Below are positions 1 through 9,018 of a stretch of DNA of 64,000 nt, in pieces (within the stretch, counting starts at the first letter, position 1; every line of letters starts with the position of its first letter). The translations under genes were made by a program, and so were the position numbers. The notes below the pieces were generated by a model. That model was not told where the DNA came from, made no database searches, and saw only the letters and a list, made by a program, of their open reading frames with translations. Where the stretch lies: assembly GCF_017743975.1 (NCBI RefSeq), contig NZ_JAGHRC010000011.1, positions 81,373 through 145,372 of the forward strand. The letters are read 5' to 3'. Source of the stretch: Ruegeria sp. R14_0. GTDB lineage: Bacteria > Pseudomonadota > Alphaproteobacteria > Rhodobacterales > Rhodobacteraceae.

Positions 1-58
1 GAAGGCGCGCAATCTGAGCGTCAATCTCATCAGATGGATTGTCAGGGAGATCAGTCAT
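1..58 (-). CDS. tnsC: TnsC-like transposition ATPase, N-terminal fragment (cut by window edge)
   Basis: Only the first 19 codons are present (MTDLPDNPSDEIDAQIARL). The ATG overlaps the tnsB stop as ATGACTGA, which shows translational coupling. No ATPase motif lies inside the window. The name rests on the usual tnsA-tnsB-tnsC order of Tn7-like elements, so it is inferred from context only. In the family this AAA+ protein links target selection to the TnsAB transposase. Confidence 0.6.
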   Translation of the reverse strand, partial: MTDLPDNPSDEIDAQIARL

Positions 59-2189
59 CTTCAATCCTCCATTTCGAAGTTCTGGCACGATCCCCAGTGG
101 GGCTTTGTCCCTGGTCAGCTGTGTCCTCGGTGGTGTCTTCTCCTTCGTCCAATGACGGGATGACATGGCCGAATAGATCTGGCTCTGGCGGAAGGTCAAA
201 GCCTTCAGGATCATCCGTTTCGATGCTCAAACCAAGGAACAGATCTTCCCTGGCTCGTCTAAGCCCAGCAGGTGTCTGACGCTTCAAAACAGCCCCGAAC
301 CGGCGCTCTTCTTCTGAGTTCTTTTGAATGATGGCTTGCAATGCGTCAGAGACGATCTTCTCCGGAAGCACGGCCTCGGCCTTGTGCTTCAGCCGCAACT
401 GACGCGCGGTCGCTTCCCAATGCTCATAAGACGCTCCATCGAAGCACTTCTGCAGAGCCCGCGCCGCAAACCATTCTTTTCCGATCTGAACCATGATCCA
501 ACCGAGGTCGTTCAGGTCAACTTTGATATGAACGTGACGGCGGCGGTCGTGCACATAAAACTCACGCAGTGCCTGGCAGGTGTAGTCGATGCCAAACAGC
601 CTCACTCCTTTGCCAAAGACGCGTCGGCGATATCCCACACCAAAGGCTCTGCGTCGGGTGGTTTCCGCGAGCTGGGGGACAATACCCATTTTCTCGGCGA
701 GGCGTTTCCAGCAATTATTGGGGGTTTCGCCATTCAGCCCGCGGTGCGGCATGTTGTGATACACGTCCACAACGAACCTGATGAGGATTTCCATCAACAC
801 ATCATCTGAAAGAGAGGCCATCTCTTCCGAAGGATAGTCTCCTCGCTCTTTAGGATCAGAAAATGTGCGACCGGCGAGAAGCGGCATCAGGGCCGTCCCA
901 AAGGTTCGAAAGATCCGCTCCACTCGCCCCCGTAAACGTGGTAGCCCGCCGCGAGGCGTCTCAACAACCCCATGCGCATCAAAGACCGCACTTCGAAACG
1001 CATCGTCCACAAAAGCAACGCCAAGATCGGTCACCAGGGAACTCAACCCGCCGTAGTGATGCCAGGTCGACTTGCAGCCAGCCGCTATCGCAAGGTCCGT
1101 TTTGTCGCGTGTGATGTCAGACAAAAGAGCCATGGCGTCTTGGCAATTAGGCTTTTCCGCCAGTCGCATGCCCACCACACATCGCGTAGCACAGTCGATC
1201 GCGAGATAGAGCCAACGACGCCCACGGTTCAGCTTGGCGAGCTCTTCAGGGTTCAGATGGTCCAGGGCTCCGCGCTCGGCGAGTATCGTGATCAGATCAA
1301 CGCACCATTCATCGATCTCAACACGCTCCATTGGGTAGCTGGCTGTTACACCTTCCTCATAGAGTGCGAACTTGCGATTGGCGTAGTCGACGCCATGCCT
1401 TTGGACACATGTGTAATACGGATCAAGCTCAGAAATTGCTCGCTCAACTTTCCGCCGCGACGGAATTGTGAGTTCCGGCTTGCCCTCCACCATTCGTTGC
1501 TCGTTTACGGCCTTAAACCGGTCTCGGCACACATCAGCGACGTTCTTCTTGGTTAATCTTTTTCGGGTCAAATAGGCTTCGAGGCATTCGCCCAGCAATC
1601 TCGAAGCCTCGAGGCAGAACCGCGCAGTCCGGTTGCCGGATCTATGTGTGCCCGGGATCAAACCAAGCGGAGAGCCGCCTGCTTTCTCGTATCGTTTCAC
1701 CCATTCTCTTAAGGTTCTTGGACTGGGTGGGTCCCGATAAACGTTCTTCTTTCCGGCCCTCGGGTTCCTCCAATTGCTTTGGGCCGCACGCGCCTGTTTG
1801 TTCACATGGGCTTCGATGGAAGGAATGACGCTCTGAAGGGAGAAATCTGTCCGTTTCGCTTCATCGATACGCTCGAATTGATAGAACCCGTCTACCCATG
1901 AGAAGCGCCAGACTACTTCGGATCTCACGTCATCTGGCAAGCTTGCTATTGTTTCAACACCCGCACTCATTCGCACGTCCTGGCGTTCAGGCAGAAAATA
2001 CCCGGGATCAAAGGTCACATCAGGCCTTTGAAGGAGGTCGGCAAATTCGTCGAATGTGAGAGACAGGTTCCGGCCAGTCTCATCAAAATCTTCGAAGTGG
2101 TAACCAAAGTCTGTTTTCCGGTCTAATTTGTACTTCCGACCATCTACCGTCAGAAGGCCAAAGACACTTACTCTGAAAGGCAGGTTCAT
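51..2189 (-). CDS. tnsB: TnsB-like DDE transposase
   Basis: 712 residues. It has an N-terminal DNA-binding region and a retroviral-integrase-like core. The probable catalytic triad is D293 (in VEIDEW), D388 (in LVTDLG) and E424 (in GRVERIF), followed by a Mu/TnsB-type C-terminal region with an acidic tail. TnsB binds the transposon ends and makes the 3' cuts and strand transfer. The start overlaps the tnsA stop (ATGA) and the stop overlaps the tnsC start, so the three form one coupled operon. All three acidic residues are present, so the enzyme may be active. The assignment to the Tn7-like/Tn5053-like superfamily is firm; the subfamily is not determined. Confidence 0.88.
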   Translation of the reverse strand: MNLPFRVSVFGLLTVDGRKYKLDRKTDFGYHFEDFDETGRNLSLTFDEFADLLQRPDVTFDPGYFLPERQDVRMSAGVETIASLPDDVRSEVVWRFSWVDGFYQFERIDEAKRTDFSLQSVIPSIEAHVNKQARAAQSNWRNPRAGKKNVYRDPPSPRTLREWVKRYEKAGGSPLGLIPGTHRSGNRTARFCLEASRLLGECLEAYLTRKRLTKKNVADVCRDRFKAVNEQRMVEGKPELTIPSRRKVERAISELDPYYTCVQRHGVDYANRKFALYEEGVTASYPMERVEIDEWCVDLITILAERGALDHLNPEELAKLNRGRRWLYLAIDCATRCVVGMRLAEKPNCQDAMALLSDITRDKTDLAIAAGCKSTWHHYGGLSSLVTDLGVAFVDDAFRSAVFDAHGVVETPRGGLPRLRGRVERIFRTFGTALMPLLAGRTFSDPKERGDYPSEEMASLSDDVLMEILIRFVVDVYHNMPHRGLNGETPNNCWKRLAEKMGIVPQLAETTRRRAFGVGYRRRVFGKGVRLFGIDYTCQALREFYVHDRRRHVHIKVDLNDLGWIMVQIGKEWFAARALQKCFDGASYEHWEATARQLRLKHKAEAVLPEKIVSDALQAIIQKNSEEERRFGAVLKRQTPAGLRRAREDLFLGLSIETDDPEGFDLPPEPDLFGHVIPSLDEGEDTTEDTADQGQSPTGDRARTSKWRIEDD

Positions 2190-2881
2190 TTTGCACCTCC
2201 CTTCGAAAGCAAAGTGTCGAGATCAATCAGGTGCTTTCTGTCGGCCGTTAGAACGTTTTCAAAGACCGCGATCACGATGCTCCTGAACCCTGCGCCTCCG
2301 AGCGCCAACAACTGGCACAGCTCGTCGACCGTTACTGGAAAACAAACGTCACGGATGATGGATTTGAGATGAGCCTGATGCTCTGAATTTCGCGCCTTTG
2401 AGAACTCAACGAAACGTTGTGCGTTGAGGGCCTCTGCGCGGGTGAAATCGCGCTCCGTCACCAACACAATGTCATCGGCAAAGTCCTTGCTCATAGCCGC
2501 GCGAATCTGCTGAAGCTCGCGTAAGAAATTCTTCTCCAACACCACCTTCCACGGCTTCACCGCTATGGCCAATCGGCGACCGCTTTTTAGCTCAACCAAA
2601 AAGTCAATGAAGTGGGTTTTGCGATTGCCTGATTGATCGCGGTAGCTGATGAATTGTGGCTGCTCCCACAAGTTTGCCACTGCAGGATTAGCCAGCACCA
2701 GGAAAAACACCCGCTGTTCCAGCTTACTTTCATATTGAACGATCCTCGGACGAATCTGCCCAGGCAATTGCATAACAGCTCCGCCTCTGGAGCTATGTGT
2801 CGACCTCCTTGGAATACCCCGTGTTGCAAGGCTGGGCTCAGGCGACATCTCGCCCGTTAATGTGAACTCTTCATCTTTCAT
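2186..2881 (-). CDS. tnsA: TnsA-like transposon endonuclease
   Basis: 231 residues. Residues about 45-115 look like the TnsA N-terminal nuclease fold: E51/E55 in YESKLE, D93 in HFIDF and K109 in IAVKP. In Tn7 TnsA the lysine is preceded two residues earlier by a glutamine; here that place is alanine (A107), a departure from the classical QxK motif. TnsA cuts the 5' ends of the transposon so that it moves by cut-and-paste. It is first in the tnsA-tnsB-tnsC operon and its stop overlaps tnsB. No strong Shine-Dalgarno precedes the ATG at 2881, and a start at residue 37 (MQLPGQ) would still keep the whole nuclease domain. Confidence 0.82.
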   Translation of the reverse strand: MKDEEFTLTGEMSPEPSLATRGIPRRSTHSSRGGAVMQLPGQIRPRIVQYESKLEQRVFFLVLANPAVANLWEQPQFISYRDQSGNRKTHFIDFLVELKSGRRLAIAVKPWKVVLEKNFLRELQQIRAAMSKDFADDIVLVTERDFTRAEALNAQRFVEFSKARNSEHQAHLKSIIRDVCFPVTVDELCQLLALGGAGFRSIVIAVFENVLTADRKHLIDLDTLLSKGGAK

Positions 2882-3071
2882 GTCTGTGATATGGAGCGCC
2901 GACCAGCTTGGGCCGATCGTGCCTCTCTACCCTCTTTTGGTGTTCTTTGGGCAAAGCCAAACCATCTCATCGCCAATAGACGACGACGAAACAGTTGACT
3001 TTGAGATCATGGCGGGGGAAGAAGGTGTATCGGTTACGTATCGATACAGAATAAGGGGTCTCGCGGTGTAG
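2880..3071 (+). CDS. Possible small protein of unknown function, divergent from tnsA
   Basis: A 63-codon open frame starting MSVIWSADQL and ending RYRIRGLAV. It is not recognised and has no good ribosome site. Its ATG overlaps the tnsA start on the other strand. The only support for its being real is the terminator-like hairpin whose loop contains its stop codon. It may be a chance frame in the tns promoter region. Confidence 0.22.
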   Translation: MSVIWSADQLGPIVPLYPLLVFFGQSQTISSPIDDDETVDFEIMAGEEGVSVTYRYRIRGLAV

Positions 3072-3095
3072 TGGCTTGCGAGGCCTTTTTCTTTT
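3058..3095 (+). terminator. Terminator-like hairpin
   Basis: GTCTCGC (3058-3064) pairs with GCGAGGC (3078-3084), seven pairs with one G-T, followed by CTTTTTCTTTT. It is oriented to end plus-strand transcription entering from the tnsA side. Confidence 0.45.
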
Positions 3096-3113
3096 CTTCC
3101 TATGAAATTGTTA

Positions 3114-3362
3114 CTAGCTCATCTTTGGGCACCTCCGTTGTCTATAACGTTCCGGCCACAGAGCCTCGGGAGTGGTCCCAAGCTTCTCTGCTATGGCTTT
3201 CTGAACATAATCGGAGCGCCTGTATCCTTGAGACACAGTAGACACCGAACTGATTGAACGACCGATGTCTCGGCTTAGCTTAGCCAGTGAACTGCCCTTG
3301 AGTCTAAGGTCACACTTGATCTGCTCATGTTTGGCGAGATCGACAATCAGATTCCCTGTCAT
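3114..3362 (-). CDS. Ner/Nlp-like helix-turn-helix regulator
   Basis: 82 residues. The central HTH (SLAKLSRDIGRSISSVSTVS) and the tail LGTTPEALWPERY match the Ner/Nlp (SfsB-like) family, small DNA-binding proteins that in Mu-like phages repress the transposition operon. It lies upstream of and in the same direction as tnsA, 232 bp away, which fits control of the tns genes, though that role is inferred. The start at 3362 is the first ATG, and no alternative is obvious. Confidence 0.72.
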   Translation of the reverse strand: MTGNLIVDLAKHEQIKCDLRLKGSSLAKLSRDIGRSISSVSTVSQGYRRSDYVQKAIAEKLGTTPEALWPERYRQRRCPKMS

Positions 3363-3573
3363 GTCAAATGTTCCGACTGATTCCGGTTACCGAAACCTAA
3401 CAAATGAACTTACAGGTGTCATTTTTATTGTTTATTAGCAATATGTTGCACATTAATGCCTCAAATTTTCAATGCCATGTCGAAAGACAATCAGCTAAGC
3501 TGCTGAAACGCCGATGGCTTTGCGCCAAGAGACGCAAATTGAGGTATCTGACGTTGAAGGAACTGGGTAAGGC

Positions 3574-4089
3574 TTGAACACAGTAGTCGAAATAAAGTGC
3601 GGCCGAGTTCCGACTATTTTCGTGAGAGAGACGCCAAATGCGTGGCAGCCATACCTGCGCCGCAAACTCCTAGCTCTACTTAAACTTAGCAAATCCCATA
3701 AGGAATTTGCTGAGCGGCTCGGAATTAGCCCGTTGGTTGTGCGACGGCTCCTGGATTTGCTTGGCGTCGACTATGTTCAACGCCTCTATAGGCAATATGA
3801 AAGGGGAAAGGCCTGTTCAGATATTGCCAATGCAAACGGGATGAAGCCAGCAACGCTGTCCAAACTCTTTAAGGAACGCGGCTTTGAGGTGAAGCGCGGG
3901 GTTCGCAGACCCAATGTCCCAAAACATAAGCTGCGCCGTATTTGGACGGAGACCCCAGTAATCAACAGGGTGGCGCGAAAATTCACAATCCATTGGCAAA
4001 CGGCGCTGCGTCTGCTTGAGGACGAAAAGCTGATCGTGGGTTATAAAGGTCGACCGAGAAAACTCTCAAAACCATCACAGCCACCGTAG
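3574..4089 (+). CDS. Helix-turn-helix-rich protein of unknown function
   Basis: 171 residues if it starts at the TTG at 3574; GTG at 3622 is an alternative. Three segments look like HTH units: KEFAERLGISPLVVRRLLDL, a block around ACSDIANANGMKPATLSKLF, and VARKFTIHWQTALRLLEDE. The C-terminus is basic. This suggests a DNA-binding regulator or a resolvase-like accessory without a catalytic domain. It is divergent from the Ner-like gene and convergent with the HEPN gene. The product is not recognised. Confidence 0.55.
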   Translation: MNTVVEIKCGRVPTIFVRETPNAWQPYLRRKLLALLKLSKSHKEFAERLGISPLVVRRLLDLLGVDYVQRLYRQYERGKACSDIANANGMKPATLSKLFKERGFEVKRGVRRPNVPKHKLRRIWTETPVINRVARKFTIHWQTALRLLEDEKLIVGYKGRPRKLSKPSQPP

Positions 4090-4266
4090 GTTTTTCGTAT
4101 GCGTCTCAGGGGTATCCTAGCAGACCAAAAAAACTCCTGGTTCGGCCCTTTGCGGACGCAGGACATATTAACCTTAGCTGCAGTGCAGCTCGAACAAAGC
4201 TGACGGTGAAGAGTTGTGCTGCTATGGTGCCGACGAAGCTGTTAGCCGCCCATTCGTGGAATTTGC

Positions 4267-5637
4267 TCAATGGATACGTTTCAAAATTGCAGCGCGGGCT
4301 ATCGGTTCCCCGTCCTCCCACGCCTGCCCGGCCTGACTGATTAGGCGTCTGCGTTTGTTATCACTTGGGCCATGAACGATAGCCGAACGGACCTTGTAGA
4401 AGTGCCTCATCTTCTCTCTAATGGATGCCTTGTCCACATCATTTGTTGCCAAGAGGTCGGCTGCTGCTTTCTCAAGATCTCGACTTAGCGAGCGTCCGCG
4501 AGGTTTGAACAAGCGCTCAAACACAATCGCCAAGTCCAGTATTTTGTCCTCAGTAGAAAACCGTCCGTCGCGCCGATGGGATTCAGCAAGCCTTTGGATT
4601 ATGGCCGCCATTTCTGGATACTCGGTTTCCCTCCTCCGTGCGAATAGGTCTTTGACTGACAGGATCTGCCCAATATCGACGGCCTCAATCTCATCAAACG
4701 CAGAGAAAAGGTGGCTTATTGAACGGCCACTATGGGTTTGAGCTGAATCGTGGTGCGAACCGAGTAAACCGCTTGCACGACGCGGAATACATCCTTCGAA
4801 TGTGGCTAGCCACGAGACACGTTGGCTCAGGGTAATTGAAAGTAGATTGGCAAACTCCGTCGCCCAACGATGAAAGAGAGGAGGAAGGTTTCGTGTTTGA
4901 AAACGAGGGGGATTGTGCAAGTCTCCAAATCTGGGTTTCCAAGAAAACTGGCGAGCAATCCCAAATACGGCCTCCAGTCGCCGCCAATTGACTTGCTTCG
5001 CGGCAACTTCCGTCAGCCATTCGGGTTCAATGTGTTCCTGCAACTGTTCGAAAGGGACAAGTGAGTATCCTTCCCCAAGTTCAACTGTGTTTTCTACAAA
5101 AACGCCATGATACAAAGCGACGTCTATCGCTTTACCCAAATAGGGTTGGGTTTCACCGTCGCTATTCTGAATTGCAAGTTTCAGGATAGTGTTCAAATCG
5201 CTTGCAGGTCTGAGAAAGGGATCATTTGAGCTTTCATCTTGCGCCTCCATGAGACCAACTATCAACTGGCTCAGAGTCGTCATAGAGGTGTGGTTCAAGA
5301 TCCCAACCTGAAACTCGTCTCTACCGAGGTTATTGCCCAAAGTGCGCGAAAGTGTGGGATGATATCTAAGGACCCCACGAACCGGGTCTATTGCTGCCTT
5401 CAGCTTCTTGAAGTTCTCAGTATTTTTGTACCGAGCCTCGAATAAGGCATCATCGTATAGCTTCTGGATGGCTTCACTGGGATACGGCGTCTCATCACGA
5501 CCGTTTCGAACAATCCGTGTGTAACCAGTTGCACTGAAGTACCAATCCAAAAACGGTCTCTGTGCTCGTTCGAGCTTGGAAAGAGCAGTTGATAGTCTTT
5601 TCGTCCAGTCGGTTTGGTCAAAGTCTTTGAATAACAT
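4267..5637 (-). CDS. HEPN-domain protein, candidate RNase effector
   Basis: 456 residues. The last ~100 residues (about DKILDLAIVFERLFKP to the end) resemble an ApeA-like HEPN domain and carry the R-x4-H motif RSAIVH at R417-H422, the RNase motif of active HEPN proteins. The first ~340 residues are not recognised and may be the sensing part. HEPN proteins of this sort occur in anti-phage and abortive-infection systems. Its place in transposon cargo beside other defence-like genes supports that reading, but the function is inferred. It has a plain ATG start and faces convergently toward the HTH gene. Confidence 0.65.
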   Translation of the reverse strand: MLFKDFDQTDWTKRLSTALSKLERAQRPFLDWYFSATGYTRIVRNGRDETPYPSEAIQKLYDDALFEARYKNTENFKKLKAAIDPVRGVLRYHPTLSRTLGNNLGRDEFQVGILNHTSMTTLSQLIVGLMEAQDESSNDPFLRPASDLNTILKLAIQNSDGETQPYLGKAIDVALYHGVFVENTVELGEGYSLVPFEQLQEHIEPEWLTEVAAKQVNWRRLEAVFGIARQFSWKPRFGDLHNPPRFQTRNLPPLFHRWATEFANLLSITLSQRVSWLATFEGCIPRRASGLLGSHHDSAQTHSGRSISHLFSAFDEIEAVDIGQILSVKDLFARRRETEYPEMAAIIQRLAESHRRDGRFSTEDKILDLAIVFERLFKPRGRSLSRDLEKAAADLLATNDVDKASIREKMRHFYKVRSAIVHGPSDNKRRRLISQAGQAWEDGEPIARAAILKRIH

Positions 5638-5881
5638 GACGAACTGTTAGGCTAGTCGTAGGTGGAATGCTAGGATTGGAACGCCCTTGCCTGTTAGGAA
5701 TTCCGTTCTCGCCTATCGCGATCCATTGCTGCCGTTCGCCTTAACTAACCGTTTCCGCATTGCGCACCATCTGAGCGTCCATTCGTCGCGAGTGTAAAGC
5801 CCAAGGCTTGCCATACTTGCAGATCATCACCGTATTCACATTGATAGTATCAGACGGCCCTAGGCTAACAGGAGTGTCTAC
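5638..5881. other. Divergent intergenic region
   Basis: 244 bp between two divergent cargo genes. It must hold both promoters, but no clear -35/-10 pair or repeat could be read with confidence. The only clear signal is the Shine-Dalgarno AGGAGTG just before the gene at 5882. Confidence 0.5.
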
Positions 5882-6487
5882 ATGTCAAACTTGGATGAAG
5901 ATGTACGCAAGGAGCGAGAGACTTTGATCGCAATAGAGTACCACGGCATCTATCCCGTATACGAAGCGTTCTACATCCACTCAATCATCTATGCCGCGGA
6001 ACGTTCAGAGTTGGCTTTCGAGCGTTTTGATGAATCTGTTGCCGCAGGCCAGTCGCCAGAGTTGGTTTTCGCGACTATTCAAGAGGCTTTGACTCACGCG
6101 GGCGCGCTATCTCGCTTTTTCTGGCCAATGAAAACCGAGAAAAACGTACTTGCGGCCGCACGCGGTGACAGATTGCGAAACGCCTTCACGCTTGATGAAA
6201 AATCACCTTTGAGATGGCGCAAGTTGCGAAATGCATTTGAGCACTTCGATGAAGATCTTGACCGCTTTCTTCTAGAAGATCGCGCGGGGTACTTTTTTCC
6301 AAGCCCGCTAGTGGACGATCAGACGCTCGCAGACGAAGCCATCGGGCATATCTTCAAGCTTGTTGATCCGAAGCATGGCATTTGCATTCTGCTTGGTGAA
6401 AAATTCGAATTTCGGCCAATTAGAGGCGAAGTGCAGCGAGTTTTGTCTCGCGCTCGCAAGATGGACGAGCAAGGCAGTCGTCTTTGA
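5882..6487 (+). CDS. Unknown protein with a possible HEPN-like R-N-x3-H motif
   Basis: 201 residues, mostly helical in character. The sequence LRNAFEHFDE (R116-N117-x3-H121) has the RNxxxH form common in HEPN ribonucleases, but the rest is not recognised. The start is well supported by AGGAGTG seven bases upstream. It faces convergently toward the STAND gene. It may be a stand-alone HEPN toxin, a partner of the neighbouring HEPN gene, or a chance match in a helical protein. Confidence 0.55.
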   Translation: MSNLDEDVRKERETLIAIEYHGIYPVYEAFYIHSIIYAAERSELAFERFDESVAAGQSPELVFATIQEALTHAGALSRFFWPMKTEKNVLAAARGDRLRNAFTLDEKSPLRWRKLRNAFEHFDEDLDRFLLEDRAGYFFPSPLVDDQTLADEAIGHIFKLVDPKHGICILLGEKFEFRPIRGEVQRVLSRARKMDEQGSRL

Positions 6488-6606
6488 GGTATACCGGTAA
6501 TTGGCCAGTTTGTCTGATGCCACAGTGCTGCTCATCAAGACGAGACGTGCGTCAACGGCTAGTCGTTCCAGAAAAATCAACCAAGTTACAGAAGAAATCA
6601 GTATCT

Positions 6607-8946
6607 CTACGCGCTATCCACATCCTCAAAGATTGATCTTTGGCTTGGTTCCGACGACTCGTCGCGCTCGGTCAGTGCGGAATTGGTAGGCGAAAACACA
6701 TCCCAATCACCATCGTCCTCTTGCTCGGCGCGGTGTTCTTCTTGTTCTTGAAGGACTTCATTGATCTCTTCTCGAAGCAGATAGCCAGCTGACTCAACAA
6801 TACTGTCAATCTTAGCGAAACCGCTTTCGACAAGGAGGTTTTCGAGTATATGCAAACCAGAAGAAATGACATCGTACTGATCCTCGATATCAAATTCCAG
6901 ATCGATGTCATTGCGTTTACCGTCGAGCACCTCCTCGAAGCCATCCACAACTTTGGACGATAACACAGCTCCCAAAGACAAGAGCATGCGAGGTCCTACA
7001 AGTGACAATAGATCATCATCTTCGACCCAGGATAGGTCGAACTCGTCTGTAGCGCATTGAATAAGCTTGCGTGAAATCTCTGATCGGTCGAAATCGCTTA
7101 GCGCGCCCAGCATATAAGCACGGGCTGCCGCCCGGTTTTTAGCGCTATTGCTGGCTCGAGACGAAGAAAACACCATCCGACCCATCAGGCCATCATGTTC
7201 TTTAAACTGGTGCTCAACGACATCATCGCTCGCACGGGATGACAGGAACTCAAAAAGGATACTGTTGGTTCGCCAGTTGTTCGGCACCTCTTTCAGTCTG
7301 CGATTCAATACATCGTTGAGCGAAGCTGGGATTTTGGCCGCGTTTACCGTGGCAGGACCGTTCTCACAGACGAATTGGCCCATAACTTTCTCAATCGGCC
7401 CGCCACGGACTATTGCCGTCGTCATGTTTGGCAGAGTGTCCAATATGGCTGTGATCGCATCCGCGATTGTCGGATGATCAAACCCCCAGACCCGATCGGA
7501 CGCTTCCGACACTACTTTTGTGAAGGAGCCCTCTAACTCGGGCAGCCGTGCGAGGATTCCGGATTCGCTATGACCCGTTGTTTCCACAAGAGCTGAAACT
7601 GCGTCACGGTCTAGTTCGTTCAAGTCCACCCAGCCACGATGGACATAGATCAAAACTAGTGCGGCAAACTGCTCAGATTCCAGTTCATTGATAACCTCGA
7701 TAAGGTGCTCTTGAGGTTTTGCCATGAAATCGCATAACGCGTCTTCCGTTAAGTTCAGCTTTTTTGTGAAGTTCGGGTTACCGAGCCGCTCTGAGATACC
7801 TGGCAAAAAATCTTTCACCTGTGCAACGGCATTTAAATACCGTTTCGCCTTCTCTTTCCAAGCTTCCGCCTGTTCTCCATGTTTGACGTGATTATAGAGA
7901 ATTTGGCGTTTCTCATCGCTTGATAATTCACCGACATTAACGACGGCGGCTTCCGTTTTAAAGAGCGGCATATTCCTAGATCCGAGCCTAGTCGCGGCAG
8001 CCCGATAGATGTAGCTGCGCGACGTGAACAGAAAGCGGTTGCCACCTGTGATAGCTGCAGAGACCTTAGGAAATTCCCGCGCCCATGCCTGAACATGGGT
8101 GGTGTCCATAACGTTCGAGCCGAAAGCATCATCAATCCAGAAGAACCGATTTTTTTGGTCGGGGTTCCAGTGGCTTACAAACTCTTCCGGAGATGAAACT
8201 TGAATCACTGAATGCTCATCGTCTTCGATTGCCATTGTAGACAATATCGCACCGATAGTAGACTTTCCGCTCGCCGGGTTCCCGAGCAACAGAACTAAAC
8301 CGTGTTCGTCCAGAATTCGGACAGCGCGGTCGTGCGATTTGGTCGGTACATAGGTCTTAAGCTTGGGTAACCACGTTCTTAAGATCACCTTGGTTTGCTC
8401 GATCGCACGCACGTCCAGAATAGTGGTCAGATCACCTAGTCCGTACACTTGTGGAACCAGAGCGCGAAGCTTTGCGCTTTCGCGGATGGTTTGGACGATC
8501 TGCTGTTTTCCCCAAACCTCAGGTTTGGTAACTCCGTAATCACGTAGCTTGTTTCGGATCAGTTTCGCATTCGGGCCTGATACCGACATGTTCGTTATGA
8601 AGATGTAGCTGTCCGCTTCACCAGCGGAAACGAGTTCTTCAAGCTTCTCAAGCTCCGGGGTTAAATCCGACAGAGTCAGGCTGCCTTTCGGGTCAGACGA
8701 AAACTTGACTTGGACTGTGCCCGTAGGTGGTGTTTTTTTTCGCGAATTAGAAATGAGGAATACAGCATCCTGACCACCATCTTTCGCCTCGTGGTGGATC
8801 GTAACTCTTGTTTTCAATCGCTCTTCACAGACCTGAGCGGCCATGTCTTGAAAGGCCTTCCAACCGATAGTGTGGAGAGCAAGATCGGCGTAGGGACCCT
8901 GTGCTTGCAAGCGTTCAAATTTCTTTTGGTCTTTGACGGTTTTCAT
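6607..8946 (-). CDS. PD-(D/E)xK nuclease fused to a STAND NTPase (candidate anti-phage effector)
   Basis: About 779 residues from ATG 8946; an upstream TTG at 8991 would give 794 (numbering below uses 794). Residues 40-135 look like an Mrr-type restriction nuclease: D75 in GGQDAVF and Q94-x-K96 in GTVQVKF. Residues 215-360 form an nSTAND3-like NTPase with Walker A GNPASGKST (237-245) and Walker B FFWIDD (283-288). Next come winged-helix-like and alpha-helical parts, ending in an acidic tail. Nuclease-STAND fusions are known antiviral sensors (Avs and relatives), in which target binding triggers oligomerisation and DNA cutting. This one is short and shows no clear TPR repeat array. It lies 27-72 bp downstream of the OLD nuclease gene, so the two are probably co-transcribed. 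The defence role is inferred. Confidence 0.72.
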   Translation of the reverse strand: MKTVKDQKKFERLQAQGPYADLALHTIGWKAFQDMAAQVCEERLKTRVTIHHEAKDGGQDAVFLISNSRKKTPPTGTVQVKFSSDPKGSLTLSDLTPELEKLEELVSAGEADSYIFITNMSVSGPNAKLIRNKLRDYGVTKPEVWGKQQIVQTIRESAKLRALVPQVYGLGDLTTILDVRAIEQTKVILRTWLPKLKTYVPTKSHDRAVRILDEHGLVLLLGNPASGKSTIGAILSTMAIEDDEHSVIQVSSPEEFVSHWNPDQKNRFFWIDDAFGSNVMDTTHVQAWAREFPKVSAAITGGNRFLFTSRSYIYRAAATRLGSRNMPLFKTEAAVVNVGELSSDEKRQILYNHVKHGEQAEAWKEKAKRYLNAVAQVKDFLPGISERLGNPNFTKKLNLTEDALCDFMAKPQEHLIEVINELESEQFAALVLIYVHRGWVDLNELDRDAVSALVETTGHSESGILARLPELEGSFTKVVSEASDRVWGFDHPTIADAITAILDTLPNMTTAIVRGGPIEKVMGQFVCENGPATVNAAKIPASLNDVLNRRLKEVPNNWRTNSILFEFLSSRASDDVVEHQFKEHDGLMGRMVFSSSRASNSAKNRAAARAYMLGALSDFDRSEISRKLIQCATDEFDLSWVEDDDLLSLVGPRMLLSLGAVLSSKVVDGFEEVLDGKRNDIDLEFDIEDQYDVISSGLHILENLLVESGFAKIDSIVESAGYLLREEINEVLQEQEEHRAEQEDDGDWDVFSPTNSALTERDESSEPSQRSIFEDVDSA

Positions 8947-9018
8947 ATGACGGTTCACATTTGCATCTGTCCAAGAAGGTTTAATACCCAAACGGTAATT
9001 GGGTTAAGCGCTTTCGCA

